Shown in pieces: positions 22,371-35,500 of a stretch of 64,000 nucleotides of DNA (its first letter is position 1; each line of letters opens with the position of its first letter). The stretch is taken from NCBI GenBank assembly GCA_026770575.1, contig MU657183.1, forward strand, positions 271,765 through 335,764, in the 5' to 3' direction. The position numbers were made by a program, and so were the translations under genes. Under the pieces are notes generated by a model. It made no database searches. It had not been told where the DNA came from and saw only the letters and a list, made by a program, of their open reading frames with translations. Origin of the DNA: Pelagophyceae sp. CCMP2097. Its lineage: Eukaryota > Sar > Pelagophyceae.

Positions 22371-24513
22371 CTATGAAAAAGAGACTTCCCGGTTTAGCGT
22401 CCCCACGGGCAGCAGCCTCGGCGCCGACGAATTCGGCCGCAGCGCCGATGCACGCGCGTCGTAGTCGGAGTCGTCGTACGAGTTCATCTGTCTGTCGTTT
22501 GCCACGGCTAAAGAGACGCGCAGCTTGGAAGCTTGTTTGCGCGCCTTGGTCTCCCTCGACCGCGTCCAGTCGAGCTTCCCGCGCAAGTCGAGGTAGCGCT
22601 TGTCCATGAGTTTGAGTTGATCCTCCAAGATCTTAGAACCTTCCTTAATTTCTAAAAGAAATTGCTCCCGTACGTCGTTCCGCTTGGCGAGAGCCGCGCC
22701 CCGCTGCTTCTGCGCCTCCGAGTCGCGCTCGCACTTGCGCAAGTCGAGCTGCGCCGCCGCTTTTGATTGCGCTTCGTTCTTCAGGTGGGACATGAGCTTT
22801 TCGACGTGATCCGACAGCGCTCCAACCTTTCGATTCGACAACTTTGTCGCTTCCTCGGCCCGGAGACGCAGTTCCTTTTCCGACTTGCCGCGCTCCAGGA
22901 GCGCGTTCGCCTTTTCTTTTAAGGAAGAGATGTCGTCCGTGGCGGAAGCAAAGACCAAGAGTTCGGATCTGTGCAAAGCGAGAGATTCGTCTTTCCTCAG
23001 TAGGAGCCTTCGCAATTTCGAATTCTCTTCCTCGATCCGGCCCAGCTGCGTCGAGGAGATGGCCTGCACGGGCTCGGACGTGGCGGGCGTCTTTAATGCG
23101 ATTGCGACGAGTTGCGTCAGCGTGACGTGCTTGTACGACTTCCGATCCCTTTCCACCGGGTGCACGCGCTCCAGCAGCAGCAGCCGCGCCGAGAGCTGGT
23201 CCTTGCGCAGCGAAGCGGACTCGACGGTGACCTAATATGCAAGGCGGTCGCGATGGACGGCGGTCGAAAGCAAGGCCTTGCGCGGGACGCTTCACCGCAA
23301 GAGGCGGCCCTTGCACGACTCGCGGCGCCTCGCGCTTTGGACGTACCGCTTCGAGCTTGGCGGCCATCTTCAGCGAGTCTTCCGCTTGAGCCACTGCGCG
23401 GGCCGAGGCCTGGAACAGCTCGTCCTGGAGCTCGGCGTACGAAAGCTCCTGCTTTTGCAGCCGATGCGCCTTCCTCCCAGCCTCAAAAGCCTTGAGCTTG
23501 GAGACGTCGTCGCTCAAAGTGTTTCGCTCTACTGTGACGCGCGAGAGGCGCCTTTCGAGCACAGCCGACGACCGGCGCTCCGACGCCGACCTCGGCGCGT
23601 CAAACAAAGACGGCGGAGCGTCACACGACGACGACGGCGCGTCACACGACGGCGCCGCGGTGCCGTCCAGCGGCGGTGACAGCCGCGTGGTGCCGTCGAA
23701 CGCGGCCTTGTCGAACGCGGCGAACGCAGCGCTCTTGTCAAACAAAGCGTCGCGAGACTGCCGCTGCGCGTCGCCGGGCCGCCGCGCGTCCGCGTCGGCA
23801 GCAGCGGCGGCCTCGTGCGGTTCCGGCGCGCCCACGGGCGCCGGTGCCGGCTCGTCTGCGTCGTCTGCGTAGTCGTCACCCTCAGCAGAGTCGTCGCCGC
23901 CCGACGCCGCGTCGTCGCCCGACGCCGCATCGCCGCCGCCCGAAGCCGCGTCGTAGTCGTCAGCGCCGTCCGCGTAGTCGTCGTCGCTCGCCGCCGCCTG
24001 TGCCGGCGGCGCGGCCTGCGCCGGCGGCGCCAGCACCGCGGCAGGCTGGGCCAACGCCGAGACGGGCTGCGGCAACGAGGTGTGCTGCGGCGGCGCCGCT
24101 TCCACCGCGGGCTCGTCGGAGTAGTCGTCGTCCGCCGAGTACGTCGCCGCCGACGGCTCGGCGTCCAAAGCCGCCGCAGACGGCTCGGCGTCCAAAGCCG
24201 CCGGCGCCGGCGTCTCGCGCGCCGGCTCGACCCAGTCGTCGTCGGCGTAGGCGTCTTTCGAAGGCTCCGCGTCGGCGGAGTCCGCGGCCGCATCGCCCTG
24301 CGAACCTGCGACGCCGCAAAGTCGGCCTCGTCGGCGCGCGACCCGAGGGGTGCAGGCGCCCAGAGGCGGCGGGGCAGGATGCCGCGCATCGACGAGGTCG
24401 GCCGCCGTCGAACAAGGCGTCTTACCGTCGTCAAAGGCGTCGTACTGGTCGCCGGCGTCGTACTCGCCCATGGCGTCGTCGTCGGCGTCCGACGGGTCGC
24501 CGTCCATGGCCAC
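22371..24513 (-). CDS. Acidic-linker coiled-coil protein, two exons, 675 aa
   Basis: Exon 1 (24513-23347) and exon 2 (23231-22371) join in phase 0 across a 115-nt intron (gtacgt to catattag). The predicted protein has 675 residues. Residues 1-280 are low complexity, rich in Asp, Ala, Pro and Tyr (DDDYADGADDYDAASGG, repeated LDAEPSAA). From about residue 315 it becomes a long coiled coil (RRLSRVTVERNTLSDDVSKL, then EENSKLRRLLLRKDESLAL and KANALLERGKSEKELRLRAE). The last 40 residues (NSYDDSDYDARASALRPNSS) are not helical. A scaffold, cytoskeletal or centrosomal type of role would fit the architecture, but no family is recognised. It is transcribed away from the gene starting at 24644. Confidence 0.75.
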
Positions 24514-24643
24514 CCTCAGCGTTGGGCGCGTTTGCAGCGTTGAGTTCTGAACGGCCTCGAGAGTTTTAACAATGTTTTGTAAAAGGTTCTAGTTCCCTAC
24601 TAGTTGCGTCGGCGTCGCGCGAGGGCGAGAAGCACAGCTCATC
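24514..24643. promoter_or_regulatory. 130-nt divergent intergenic region
   Basis: Separates the start of the minus-strand coiled-coil gene from the ATG of the plus-strand hypothetical gene, so it probably carries both promoters. It is AT-richer than its flanks (TTTTAACAATGTTTTGTAAA). No specific factor site is claimed. Confidence 0.4.
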
Positions 24644-26312
24644 ATGCCTGCGCGGCCGCGGCCGGTCGGTCGAAGGACGGTCATGTCGCCGTACGCCTTT
24701 GCTGCTCCGGTAGACGACGCGGCGGCGGTGCGCCGGCGCAAGGGCGACGCCGTCAAGTGCGTCTGCCGAAAAACGCGCTCACGCAAACGTTTCCTTTGTT
24801 CCAGGCCCGCTGCGGCGGCTCCGTTGAAGCGCGCGATGCGATGCAGCACTTTCGAGCGGGCGGAGGCGGCGATTCGTTCGACGGAAGCGGCCATCCGCCG
24901 TGCGCGCGCTTCAGCCGCGCCGCCGGCCAAGGCGCCTGCGCCGATTCGCAAGGCTGCCGTGCCGTCGCAGAAGAAGCGGCCGGCGCGCGGCGCGGTTCGG
25001 CCGCGGGCGCGCGTCGTGACGCCGCCGCCAAGGACGTTGGAGAACGACTTGGATGCGTACCGCGAGACTCTGCTGCAGTGCGACTTCCGACGCGTGGACC
25101 CGTCGTTGGGGTTTTGTGGGACGTGTCTCTTTGGACCCGTTTTTGAGGGATCTTCGTAGGCTGGCGTCTCGTACGAACGCCGAGCTCCGAGAGGTGAGGC
25201 CCTCCCCGCACGCCGCCGGCGGGCATGAGCGGGCCATGAGCGGGGCCGCTCTTCTAGATGGCTGGGCAGAAGCCATGGCCGAAGGAGAGCGGCTGTTTTG
25301 GAAGGTTGGCGCGACTTGCGACGGATGACGCTACTCTGCCAATACTTGCGACGGTTGACGCTACTCTGCCAACGGTTTTCCTCAGGCGCTGCGCGACCCC
25401 GCGCTCCGCGGCGCGCTCAACTTGCTGCGCGGCCACGCGCCGCTGCACGCCGCGCCCGCGCCGCCGCGGCCACCCGCCGCGGCACGAAGCAGCGTCGTTT
25501 TGAGGCGCGCCTCTTTGGAGCGAAACAAAAAGACAAGGGCCGAAACAAAAAGACAAAGGCCTCTGCGTGACGAGCCCGCGACGGCGCCGACATGCGTTAC
25601 CCGGATTGCGGCATGGCCATTGTCGAAGACGCGAAAGGCGCCTTTTGAGCGGCGAACGTAGGCGCCTGAATTCGAGGCTTTCCAATCCTTTTCTCAGTTC
25701 CTCGGAGGTGGCGGCGCGGCGGCGGCCGACGTCCTCGCCGACGAGCGCTTCCAAGACGCGGTAGACGACGGGTGAGGCGGGACACTAAGGCCGCGAGACT
25801 GGGGTGATTGCGTGGGGGGAACAATTGGGTCGTACTGTGTGTTTTTAGAGCGGTCCGGGGACCTCCAGGGTGGGTCCGGTCCGGGAGACTTTATGACGAT
25901 GGGAGGGATGTGAGTCCGGGGACCTCGTCGTCGCCGACTGGACCTCGTGAATCCGGCGACGACGAGGTCGGTAGACCTCGATGTGAATCCGACTGCCAGG
26001 CCCGCGGACGACGGCAACGCCAACGATTTGATGGACCTTGACTGGCGCAAAACTCTTGAGGAAGACTCTTCCGACGACGGCATCGGCTGCCTCCTGGCAA
26101 AGTCGAATAACCTGCACCAGTCGCGCCAGCTCCTCGGGTCGACGATGGTCAAGTCCGCGAAGCGGCGCGAGGGTGGAATCAAGTCTCTGGATATCGAGTT
26201 CCACGAATTTCTCAAAGACGGCCAAAACGAAGGCGACGACGACGTCGAGAAGATCGTCGCCGACCTCGAATACCTCTCAAAGTCGGGCAAGTCCCACCGG
26301 TCCTCGCTCTGA
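24644..26312 (+). CDS. Hypothetical multi-exon protein
   Basis: ATG 24644 starts MPARPRPVGRRTV. A 48-nt intron (24757-24804, gtgcgt to gttccag) is in frame whether removed or kept. The next exon ends ENDLDAYRETLLQCDFRRVD. A following block (to 25304) gives DGWAEAMAEGERLFWK. It joins in phase 0 to ALRDPALRGALNLLRGHAP at 25386, across gttggc to cctcag. A later exon (from 25662) gives EFEAFQSFSQFL and ADVLADERFQDAVDD. It joins in phase across 25772-25966 to the last exon, with NDLMDLDWRKTLEEDSSDD, a lysine-rich block SAKRREGGIKSLDIEFHEFL and a TGA-type end at 26312. The joins near 25110 and 25500-25660 are unresolved. Helical, charged, no membrane span. The family is not recognised. It forms a divergent pair with the coiled-coil gene. 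Confidence 0.55.
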
Positions 26313-27194
26313 CCACGCCGTTCCACTCCACTCCGCTCTCGAAAGTAGAGTGCCGCAGACATCGTCGCACGCCCGAGTGCGTCCGACTGCCGCACACCCG
26401 AGTGTCGCACGCCCGACCATACCACCATACACGACGCACGGCGAGGCCCTCCTGTACACATCCCCCGTCGACTCGTCATAAAGCCACTCTCCGCACGCGC
26501 CCATCCCGAGTCGCCGCTCCCGAGTATGCGGCGCGGCGGGCAGACCCAGGAACCGTGCGCTGGACTCGGCCCTCGGAAGTCTTACAACGCTTTGCGTCCA
26601 ATGCCTCAGCGCTAAAGGTGCGTTCCCGCAGTCGAAGAAGCCCCAACAAATAGGCAATCGCGCGGACACCGCCGCGGGGCATGGCTTACAGCGGCAATGG
26701 CTAAGCTCAAATCGGGGAGTCGCAAGGGGTCTGGTACAGGTTCTCGTGGTCGGTGCGTGGGGTTTCTCAAAGACGTCGTCGGCTGGGTTCGTTTCTCGTG
26801 TCGGGGGGTGTTCAGGAGGCAGCCGGTGTGCTTGTGCCTTGGAGGGTTGGCGGGCGTCGACCGCGGTGGAAGGCGGGTGGAAGGTTCGTCGTCGGAGCCG
26901 GCACAGTCGACCATGGTTCCCGGATTTTGCTCTGGCGTCAGGACTCGAGATGGAACTCGAATGACCGGGTAGTCGGTAATGTGCGTCGTCTTGGACTGAT
27001 CCTCGTACACCTTCAGGCGTGGGTGCGGTACCACCAGATCCACTGGCCCTACAGTCGTTTGACGGTTCGACACTTTGACACTTTGACGCACCCCTGCAAG
27101 GTTCACGTAAAGACGCCGCGATTGAAAGTACGTCGTCTCACGCGGCCGCGTCCTGCTCGACGAGCCTATCGGATGAACTCAAGGCGGGCGCTTT
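26313..27194. other. Intergenic, nothing recognised
   Basis: A short GCACACCCGAGTG-type repeat occurs at 26375-26415. Open frames exist on both strands but lack recognisable motifs or splice-supported continuity. The region separates the hypothetical gene from the 3' end of the convergently transcribed cassette copy 2. Confidence 0.45.
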
Positions 27195-30100
27195 TCAAGA
27201 AGAGACGACGATCTCAGCTTCGACAAACCCCTCAATGGAAAGATTCCCACAAAAGACGGTCGACGCAGCAGCGTGCCCGCGCGCGGCGAGCCAGCGGTTC
27301 CAGCGCCGGATCGCGCGGAGCTCGCCGAGGAGCATCGGGTCCGGCACCAACTCGTCGGTGCCGGCCGCAGCCTCGGGGAGCGGCGCCAACCGCTCGATCT
27401 TCCCGTACATCCCGCGCCCCCACGGCTTCTTCCGGCCGCTCTGCTGGCGCAGGTAGTCGACGGCGACGAAGAACTCGTCGTCGAAGCGCTTCTCGGGCAG
27501 CGAGTCCTTGAGCGTCTTGCCTAGAAACGGAGGGCACATCGTCAGGTGTGTGTGCGAACTTTTCGAGTCTGCGTAACGTGTAGAGTCTCGAAGAGACTCG
27601 TTTGATGACGCCGCTGGGAACGGAGAGCGACGACGCCTATCGCGGTAGGACTCAGACGAATCGGAAAAACGGATTGTCCACGACGACGTTTTCCGAGACG
27701 CCAGATGCGGACCGGCAACGTAGAGCGGCGGCAGCGGCTTCTTGACCGCGGCGCGCTTCTCGTTCATCTTGTCAAAGGCGTTGCCAACTTTGATCGTGAC
27801 CGAGCTATAGAAGAAGAATCATAAGTTTGAGTGCCGTTCAAAAAATGGTGGTCTCATCGCTTGCCGGCGCCGTGGAACTTGAACGCGGCCAGCGACGGGC
27901 AGATGTTGAAGGAGTGCTTCGTCCTCGTGGCCTTGCCGATGATCATCGTCGCACAGTTGTACATCGTGGCGGCCTGCATCGGCGAGGATCGAGCGTCGAG
28001 TGAACGTTGTGAGACGTGCTTGGAAAAGTCGGCTCTCGAACATTGTGACTCGACACGACGACAAGAGAAGAGCTTCCGAGACGCCGCGTGCGTGCCTCGA
28101 CTTCCGTCTCGCACTGGCCGAGGCTCAATTGGTTGCCGCAAGTCTTGTACACGCCCGGGATCGACAATTTTGCTCGGTACAGCCCTTCCACGCAGTCGAC
28201 GCCGAAGAAGCGTTTCTGCGCACAACACAAGAATCCCAGACGATCAGAGATGCACACGACGTCAAAGAAGAAGACGAGACATGACAGGCCGGATTCAAGG
28301 AATGCACCATGTCCGTCGCTTCGGCGAACGCGTGCTCGAGCGAGTAGAGGCACTCGAGCGGGTCGCGCGGGAAGTTGTAGCCGTAATTCGGCTCGGGGCC
28401 CTTCGCGACGCGGTGCTCGGCGTGCAGCCGCTCCCGCTCCTCGCGGTGCAGCGCCGTCGCCAGCGCGTCCGGGCCGAGCGAGTTGCCAGCTCCATGCACC
28501 ACTTCAGGGCCTTTTCGGCCCCTGCGGACCCAGCGCGAATTAGCAGGCGCGGTGCGCAGCTTGGAGAGGTGGCCGTCTTTGGCGTGGAACGTGTATCGGA
28601 TTGTCTTGCGTGGTTGGCTCAGCCGCTTGTCCGTCCCCACTTGGACCTCGAGGCCGTAGAAGCCGTAGAACTCTTTCTGCAGCGCGGCGGGGTACGGCGA
28701 CGCCGCGCGCGTCTTGGCGAAGCGCAGGTGCTTGAAGAGGCCGTAGCAGAAGCCTAGGATGCGACGCAGGGTTTAACCTTCAACCAACATATCCCAATGC
28801 CAACTCATCCCCCAAACGACGAACCGCCGCGTCCTCCGAAGATTAAACATCCTCTCTCGACGTGCGTCCCTTCTCGGCGTTTCTAAAGTTTGGGCAAAGG
28901 TTGAATCGACGACGCCATCTTCGGACGCGCGGCGCTGGCGAACTTCTCCAGGTCGTTGATGGACAGGCCGCCGAGCGTGTGCACGATGATCGAGAACTTC
29001 TCCATCGCCTTGAGCAAGGCGGGGAGCCGGCGCCTAGAAATTTTCTCGTCTAAGCCGCGGCCCTCGATCAACGTTTGGAAAAGTCGACTCCTCGAAGCAA
29101 CCAACGAAAGACCAGATTGAGAAGATGATCGAGAAAAGACTCTGGCGTGGCATACAGCGCGGCGTGCGCCCAGACGCAGTCGGGCGTGAAGTCTTCCGAG
29201 GGGCACGCGGGCGCCTCTGTGCCCGCAGGAATGCGCGACGGCATCGGCACCAGCGGCTCGAACCTGACGTTGCACACGGTTGCATCAAGAGGGAGGAGCA
29301 ATCAAGGACGTGTTCGAAACGTGAATGCTTTGGAACCGAAGTGGGGCGAACGTCGGGATCTCCGGCCAGACGCTCTGTCGGCGCGTGAAGCGCGTCGCGA
29401 CGGGCAGGCCCTTGCGGAAGTTGACCGCGTCCTCCGCCTCGAGCCGCTCGAGTTGGCTCACGAGGTCCTCCGTCGCCGCGCTCGTCGCGCCTATAGGAAA
29501 AGTGAGATACATGTAAAAGGGACGACGGATGTCTCAATTTTGTCTCCACTCGATCTCTCCACTCGACCCGCGCGCAAGGACGCTGGTGGACGTGCGCTTC
29601 GCGAGCATCCGCGGCCACTTGGCACGCAGGTGCGGGCTGAACTCGGACTGGATGACCTTGATCGCCTTGAGGCACCGCCGCAGCTCTCGCTTGGTCCGCT
29701 CGCTCGCGCAAAGCCGTTCGAGCTCGGGCTTGAGCTGCCGCAGCTTGATCATGAGCTACGGACAAGTTGTTTGACGATGATTGCAGGCAAGGGGTTCTCG
29801 ACGACGCTGCGTTCAAAGGTTACCTTGGCCCGGTGCCGCGACCACTTGTCAGCGTAGAAGAGCTGATTTGCAGGCTGGGCAGCCCTTGGAACATCGCTCC
29901 TGGTGACCTTGCCCGTCGAAGAAGTCGCTCAGGGCCCACGGCCCCTTTCTCGCTGCTTCGGCACCTACACAGAATTCATCGGCGCTAAAGACGAGAACAA
30001 TTCAAACGTCGACGAAGAGAAATCGTTGTTCGCACCACGTTCGCCTCGCGCCAAGCCGCGTGCTGCATCGCGGCCTGTGACGTTGGGATCCACAAACGGC

Positions 30101-32466
30101 GCACGAAACAAAAGATTAAGAAACTAAAACGCACCGAGAGGCGCGCAGGCGCCCGTCCTCGTCGGAACCGTCGGAGCCGTCGGAGTCGACGGCGCGCTTG
30201 CCGAGCCACCCGAAAATGCGGCTGCGCTGTCCGTCCTCGGGCTGAAGGCCTCGAGCGAGCGCAGGAAGTGCCGCCGGCGAATCTCGGTGAACGGGTTCTC
30301 CGACGATGCCGCCGTCCCCTCGTTGATCCCCTCGTGCAGCGCGATGCGCCGCGCGGGCTGGTCGTCGTCCAGCTAGCCCTTGTAGCCGAGCTTGCGCAGG
30401 TGCTCGCGGTGGCCGTCGAGGCACTTCGTGCGGCGCTCCAGGCCGAGGAGCACGGAGAAGTGGACCTTGGAGCCGTGCTTGGCGCTGCACTCCAGGCAGT
30501 AGAGGACACGGCCAGCCGGGAGGCTGCCGGGGAAGCCGGCGCAGTACGAGTGGCAGTACTCGTCGCAGGACCGGTCCTTCTTCTTGTCCGCCTTGCAGCG
30601 GAAGAGCAGCGCCTGCTCGCACGAATCGTGGTAGACCTCGCAGCGCGGCCGGACCTCGATGGGCTGCGCCTCGACGGGTCGCGCCTTGAGAAACCGCTGC
30701 ACGTGCTCAAACTCGAGCCGCCGCATGCGGTCGTCGCTCCACCGGTTGCGGTTCTTCTTGTCGACCTCGACGGCCGACGCCAAAAGCTCCTCCTCCACCT
30801 CCGCGTGCTTCGACGCCCCGCGCGCCGAATCGTTGGCGGCGTTCGTGGGCGCGGCTCGGCGCTCGGCCTCGGCGACCATGGCGCGCTCGACGACGGCCTT
30901 GGCCACGCGCGCGTCCATCCAGGCCTCGTAGCGTGGCGCGCGGAGCATGTCGCGGTACAGCTCGAGCCAGCGTTTCGCACCCGGCGTGCCCTCGTCGATG
31001 CGCCGCTTCACGACCTCGTCGATGCGGAGCGACAGCGGCGGCTTGGGCGGGGGCTCGACAAACGCCTCGCTCGAGTACAGGCTCCAGAACGGCCGCAGCA
31101 TCTCCTTGAAGTAGTCCGCGTCGGGATCGTAGACGTCGCCCTCCTTGGGCAGCGGGATGCCCGCGTACCGGAGCCGCGCCGCCATGATTGGGTCGACGCG
31201 CCGCCGCGTCTCGGAGGGCGGCCGGAACAGGTCCGGCTGCAGCGCCTTGTTCAGGTCGACGCGCACGTGGTGCGGCAGCGCCCACGTCGACTCGTGCGTG
31301 CCAATGTCGCAGTAGTAGTTCTGGTAGTACCGGCCGCTGTAGCACTCGACGAGGTCCCACTTTTTCAGGATGCCCGCGCGCTTCTTCTGCGCCTCGGTCA
31401 CCGGCCGGATGATGTGGTCCTCGCGCTCCTCGGGCTGCGGCGCGAGCGTCGGATTCGCGCGCCGCCAGGCCTCGTGCTCCTCCTGGAAGAACGGCCAGTT
31501 CGGCAGACCGCACGCGTGCAGCGTCGTCGCGCGCACCAGCGCCAGGTCCTCGAACTTGAGCAGCGCGTTCGACTTCCACCACTCCGGGTTCGCCTCTTCT
31601 TGGCGCCGCAGCGCCTCCTTGGCCAGGTCTTTGAGGATGCGGCTCCGCTTGCAGTCGCGGATGAAGGCCGCGAGGTTCAGGTCGCCCGGGAGCGCCGTCG
31701 TCACGCGCCGGTTGAGCCGCAGCGCGACAGCCTCGACTGCTCGAAGCCGCGCCGACGGCTGCGCGGTGGCCGTACGCGAAGAGCTGCTCGTCGCCGCCGT
31801 CGAACGCTGGACCGCGCCTCGCCGGACCGTCGACTGCTGCTGCGCCGTCGGCGCCACGGCCGGTCTCAGGGCCTCGAGGGCGCGCTGGAGCTCGGCGACG
31901 GTCGCAAAGTGCGGATGCGCGCGGCAGACGAACCACTGGTGGCTCTGCACCGTCTCGCGCGCGAAGCCGAGGGCCGCGAGGACGCGGTGCACTGCAGGGA
32001 CGTCGAGTTGCGCCTTGACGTTTGGGTTCGACAGCTTGAGCAGGCGGTACTTCGGCTCCTCCGGATACCCGCAGACGCATTTGAGCACCATGATCAGGGC
32101 CTCGCGCGACTGCGACGAGAGCAAGCCCAGGCCGAGCGTCGTCGAGACCTATTTCAATTTTGAGCTTTGGAGGTGCGTTCGACCAAAAAGGCACGGGATG
32201 ATTTGACGCACCGCCGGGGCCTGCGGCGCGACGACCGCTACTGCCTCCAGCGCCGGTGGCGCAGCGTCGCGAGCAGGTCGCTGCGGGTCGCCTCCCGAGC
32301 CGCTCGTCGTCGCTTGCCGCTTCTTCCGCCCGCCTTGCGCGGCCCGCGAGCGCCTCTCTTGCCGCGGCGGCTCGGCGTCTGATTCGTTGCGCTGGTCGTC
32401 GACTAGCGTCAGCGCTAGGCTCGGCTGCGTCTCGGCGGACTCGTCGCGCGACCTAGAGGTTTCCAT
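27195..32466 (-). pseudogene. Cassette copy 2: PUB-WW-zinc protein gene, many exons, broken
   Basis: Exon 1 (32466-32212, METSRSRDE) joins in phase 0 to exon 2 (from 32148) across a 63-nt intron. Exon 2 encodes a PUB domain at about residues 103-152 (YRLLKLSNPNVKAQLDVPAV, VLAALGFARE). It then encodes a WW domain at about 353-380 (GRYYQNYYCDIGTHESTWAL) and a cysteine-rich zinc-binding-like region at about 587-650 (RSCDEYCHSYCAGFPG, YCLECSAKHG). A TAG at 30375-30373 then interrupts a frame that continues with NPFTEIRRRHFLRSLEAF, and a frameshift follows before FGWLGKRAVDSDGSD. Downstream exon-like blocks include LKPELERLCASERTKRELR (29.7 kb), PNYGYNFPRDPLECLYSLEH (28.4 kb), TMYNCATMIIGKATRTKHSF (27.9 kb) and a terminal exon with EKRFDDEFFVAVDYLRQ, ending at 27195. 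PUB plus WW suggests an adaptor, perhaps p97-linked; this is inference. Confidence 0.7.
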
Positions 32467-32511
32467 CGTGCGGGCCGTCGTCAGTCGTCAGATATTCTCG
32501 AGGGCCCTTTT

Positions 32512-35500
32512 TCAAAGGCGCCTCTTTTTCGACGCCGCGTCGCGCAGCTCGGGTCGTGAGGCGGATCGGACCGGTCGCGCTGTCGGCGCGTCGACGTGCT
32601 GTTCCGACCTGTGGTGCAGATTATGAAGAAGAGACCACGCCTGGACGACAACGTTCGACTCACGACTGCGCGTCTCGCGTCTCGACGTCGGTCAGCGCCA
32701 GCGAGGCCAGCGGCGGCGGCGACGACCTTCATGCAAAATCTCGTTGGGGTCGCGACGACGACCGTTCCATCGAACTTTTCAAAACGGTCAGCTGACCTTG
32801 CCGCGTCGTCGGACCGGTCGTGACGCATCGGCTGCGCCTCGTCGGGCTCCGCGTCGTCGAGCAGCATGGCGTCCAGGTGCGCGGTCTCCAGCTTCTTCTT
32901 TGCTTTTTGCCGCTTCTTCTTGGCCTCCTTGCGCTGTCCCGCTTCGACTCGCTGCGCGAAGAGCGCCACCTTCCACTCATTCTGCCGGGCCGAGGCGCCG
33001 ATGAAGCCGGTGCAGTCGCGGCGGCCGCAGAAGCAAGACGGAAAGAATCCCTCGAACGTCGTCAAACACATGGGCTCTTGCGCGTAGTTGAGTGTGAGCC
33101 AGGTGCTGCTCGGGATGTCCTTCGTCGCGACCTAAAAGACGCGCTGCACGCCGTCGATCTCGAACCTATACGGCGGCATGCAGGTTGAGCAGGGAGCACC
33201 ATGACATCGTAGATTCCCAAGGAAGGAGTCGGTGGACACGGAGCGCGCGCCACTCGAGCGTCCTACGGCAGAAAAAGTCATTTGTGGCAAAACGATCGAG
33301 GATAGACACATCATCGTCAGAGGCATTGGGGTCCTCACGTGTTCGGGTGCGTGCAGGCGTTGTTCGCGAACCGGGTCAGCGAGCCCGATTCCTCGGCGTC
33401 GATGCACGTCTTCTTGCCCTCGAGCCAGACCGTGTAGCGCGTCGGCGGCCGCTTCAGCCGCTCGGCCTCCGTGACGCACTCGCCCAGGTACTCGACGACG
33501 ACGTCGCCCCGCGACATGGTGGCCGTCGACTTCAGGCCTAAGCCCGCGCCCTTCCTGGCCTTGTCGACGCTCAGCACGGGCCTAGGGTGGGAACGTCGGT
33601 CGACGGCGCTCCATAATCACCCCGCCTCTCGCGTTCAACGGCGACACTGTAGGGTCTTTCCTGGCACCCTCTCGCCTCCAGTGCCGCTCTCAACGGCCAT
33701 TTACTGTGAGGACGGTTCGGGTTTTCCAACCATAAATCGCCGACTCTGGCCCCGGCCAGTCCCGCGGCAGCGAGCCGGCGAACTTCTGGCGCCACCAGCT
33801 CGGCTTGTTGCCCGTGATGGCATCGTCCTGGCGTCGCGAATTGTATTTCTGACAGAAGTTCTTTTGACATTCTCCTCCTGACCGTTGCACAAAGGAAAAA
33901 GTGCATGACGCGGCGTGCGCGCGGCGGGCCGGTCCATGAGCACAAAGGGTTCGCCGCCATTGCCGAGGTAGCCGCTGTAGGCTTCCGCGGCCTGGTCGTC
34001 GTCGGAGCGCTGCGAGAAGAGCAGCGTCGGCTCCTTTGTCGTGCCGTCTGCCTTGGCCTTCTTGCCGCAGTTGTCGAGCAGCGACGCGCAGCTGGTCCTT
34101 GAACTGCTCCCGGTCGAGCCGGCTGCCTTTGTCGACAAGGAAGATGCCCATGCCCACCAGGTTGTTGTCGTCCTCAAACGCCTTGGTCGCGTAGCTGCGG
34201 GAATCGATTCGTGACGGTGGGCGACGGCGAGGGGCTGAAGACGAGCTCGTGGACCGGGCACTGTCACACTCTCCTCTCGTCGAGCACGATGCATCCCTCG
34301 TCATTGGATGCATCTCTCATTTGCGGTCTCAAAATTGTGCAGACGCGGCCATGAAACTTGAGCGAGGCCTGGTAGAGCATGCCGAGCCGCGTCGGCTTCG
34401 ACGAGTCCTTGGTCGCGCAGTGCCGGAGGCCGACGTGCTCCCAGACCTTGACCGTGGCCCGCGTCGCGCTGAGCACGATGGCCTCGACGCCGAGGCGGCG
34501 GCCGAGCGCGATGATCAGGTCGAGCCTGTTCCAGGAGTCGGTGAGTGAGGGTCGACTGGGGGGTGGAAAAGGGTGAAACACGTGCCCCTACACTCTGCAC
34601 GCAGTGCCGCCGGCCCTCTTTTGAAAACAGGACAGATTTGTGAAAATTGTGCGGATCGGGCGCCGGTGCAGACTCGAAGTGTAGCAGGCCGTGGCCTCGC
34701 GCCTCGGGCATCGTGACGGCCGCGTCGACGTAGAAGATGATCGGGTGCTCCTGCGATGTGCGAAAGGTGCGAGATGCCGGAAATCGGTCGTCGTCGTCCC
34801 GCAAAAACTTCAGAATGCAAAAAGACGCACCTCCGACAGCTCGACTTTGCCCTTCCACTCGAGCCGCTTCGGCAGGACGACGGCCTGGAAGACGACGGTC
34901 GACAGCTTGTGCAGAACCTAGGCGAGAAAAATGCCGGACGAGTGCGAGAAGACGCAAAGTTGAATTGGGTCGAGGCAAACGACGGTCCCCGTACGCACCA
35001 GGGAGAGGAGGAGCTTGAGCTCTTCCGCCGTGTCGTCGATAGTCTGCATGATGTGGCTCTCCCACGTGAACGGTGTGCTCGGGGCCGTAGTCCTCCTCGT
35101 CCTCCTCGTTGCGCCGCGTCCACTCCTCTGGCCACATGAAGCCCTCGGAGAACCAGTCCTTCCAGCCGTAGCGCAGGATTTCCGCGACCTTTGGCGCTCC
35201 GCATGCCGTCAGCTTGCCGTTGAAAACGAACTCGGTGAAAATGGGCGCCGTCTGCAGAGAGCCCTTGTACTTAATCTGCGATGAGCTTCGAATACAGGTC
35301 GCGCACGAGGCGATCGCGCTCGTGGCGCGGCGAGGACCGCCGCTCCACGAGCGCGTCCCTAGTGGGGAGCCGCGAGTCACGTTTCGAGTCAAAGCAGCGT
35401 CTTCCAACGACGAAGAAATGGGACTTTTTCGACGATGACGGCATGCCATTTTTCGACTTTCCAAGGGCGCCGACGCCCGCGCCACGACCGGGGCTGGGGC

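Noticed and set aside
22645..23346. Single 622-codon reading of the coiled-coil gene through 23346
   Set aside because: Past 23346 the frame turns into Arg/Gly/Ala-rich nonsense, while a GTACGT to TATTAG intron restores the coiled coil.
24644..26312. Giving the plus-strand hypothetical gene a precise exon list and function
   Set aside because: Two junctions remain ambiguous (near 25110 and 25500-25660), and no domain was recognised.
30707..32194. 495-codon minus-strand frame overlapping the PUB-WW exon
   Set aside because: Out-of-frame translation of the PUB-WW exon, rich in Ala/Arg/Gly, with no family motifs.
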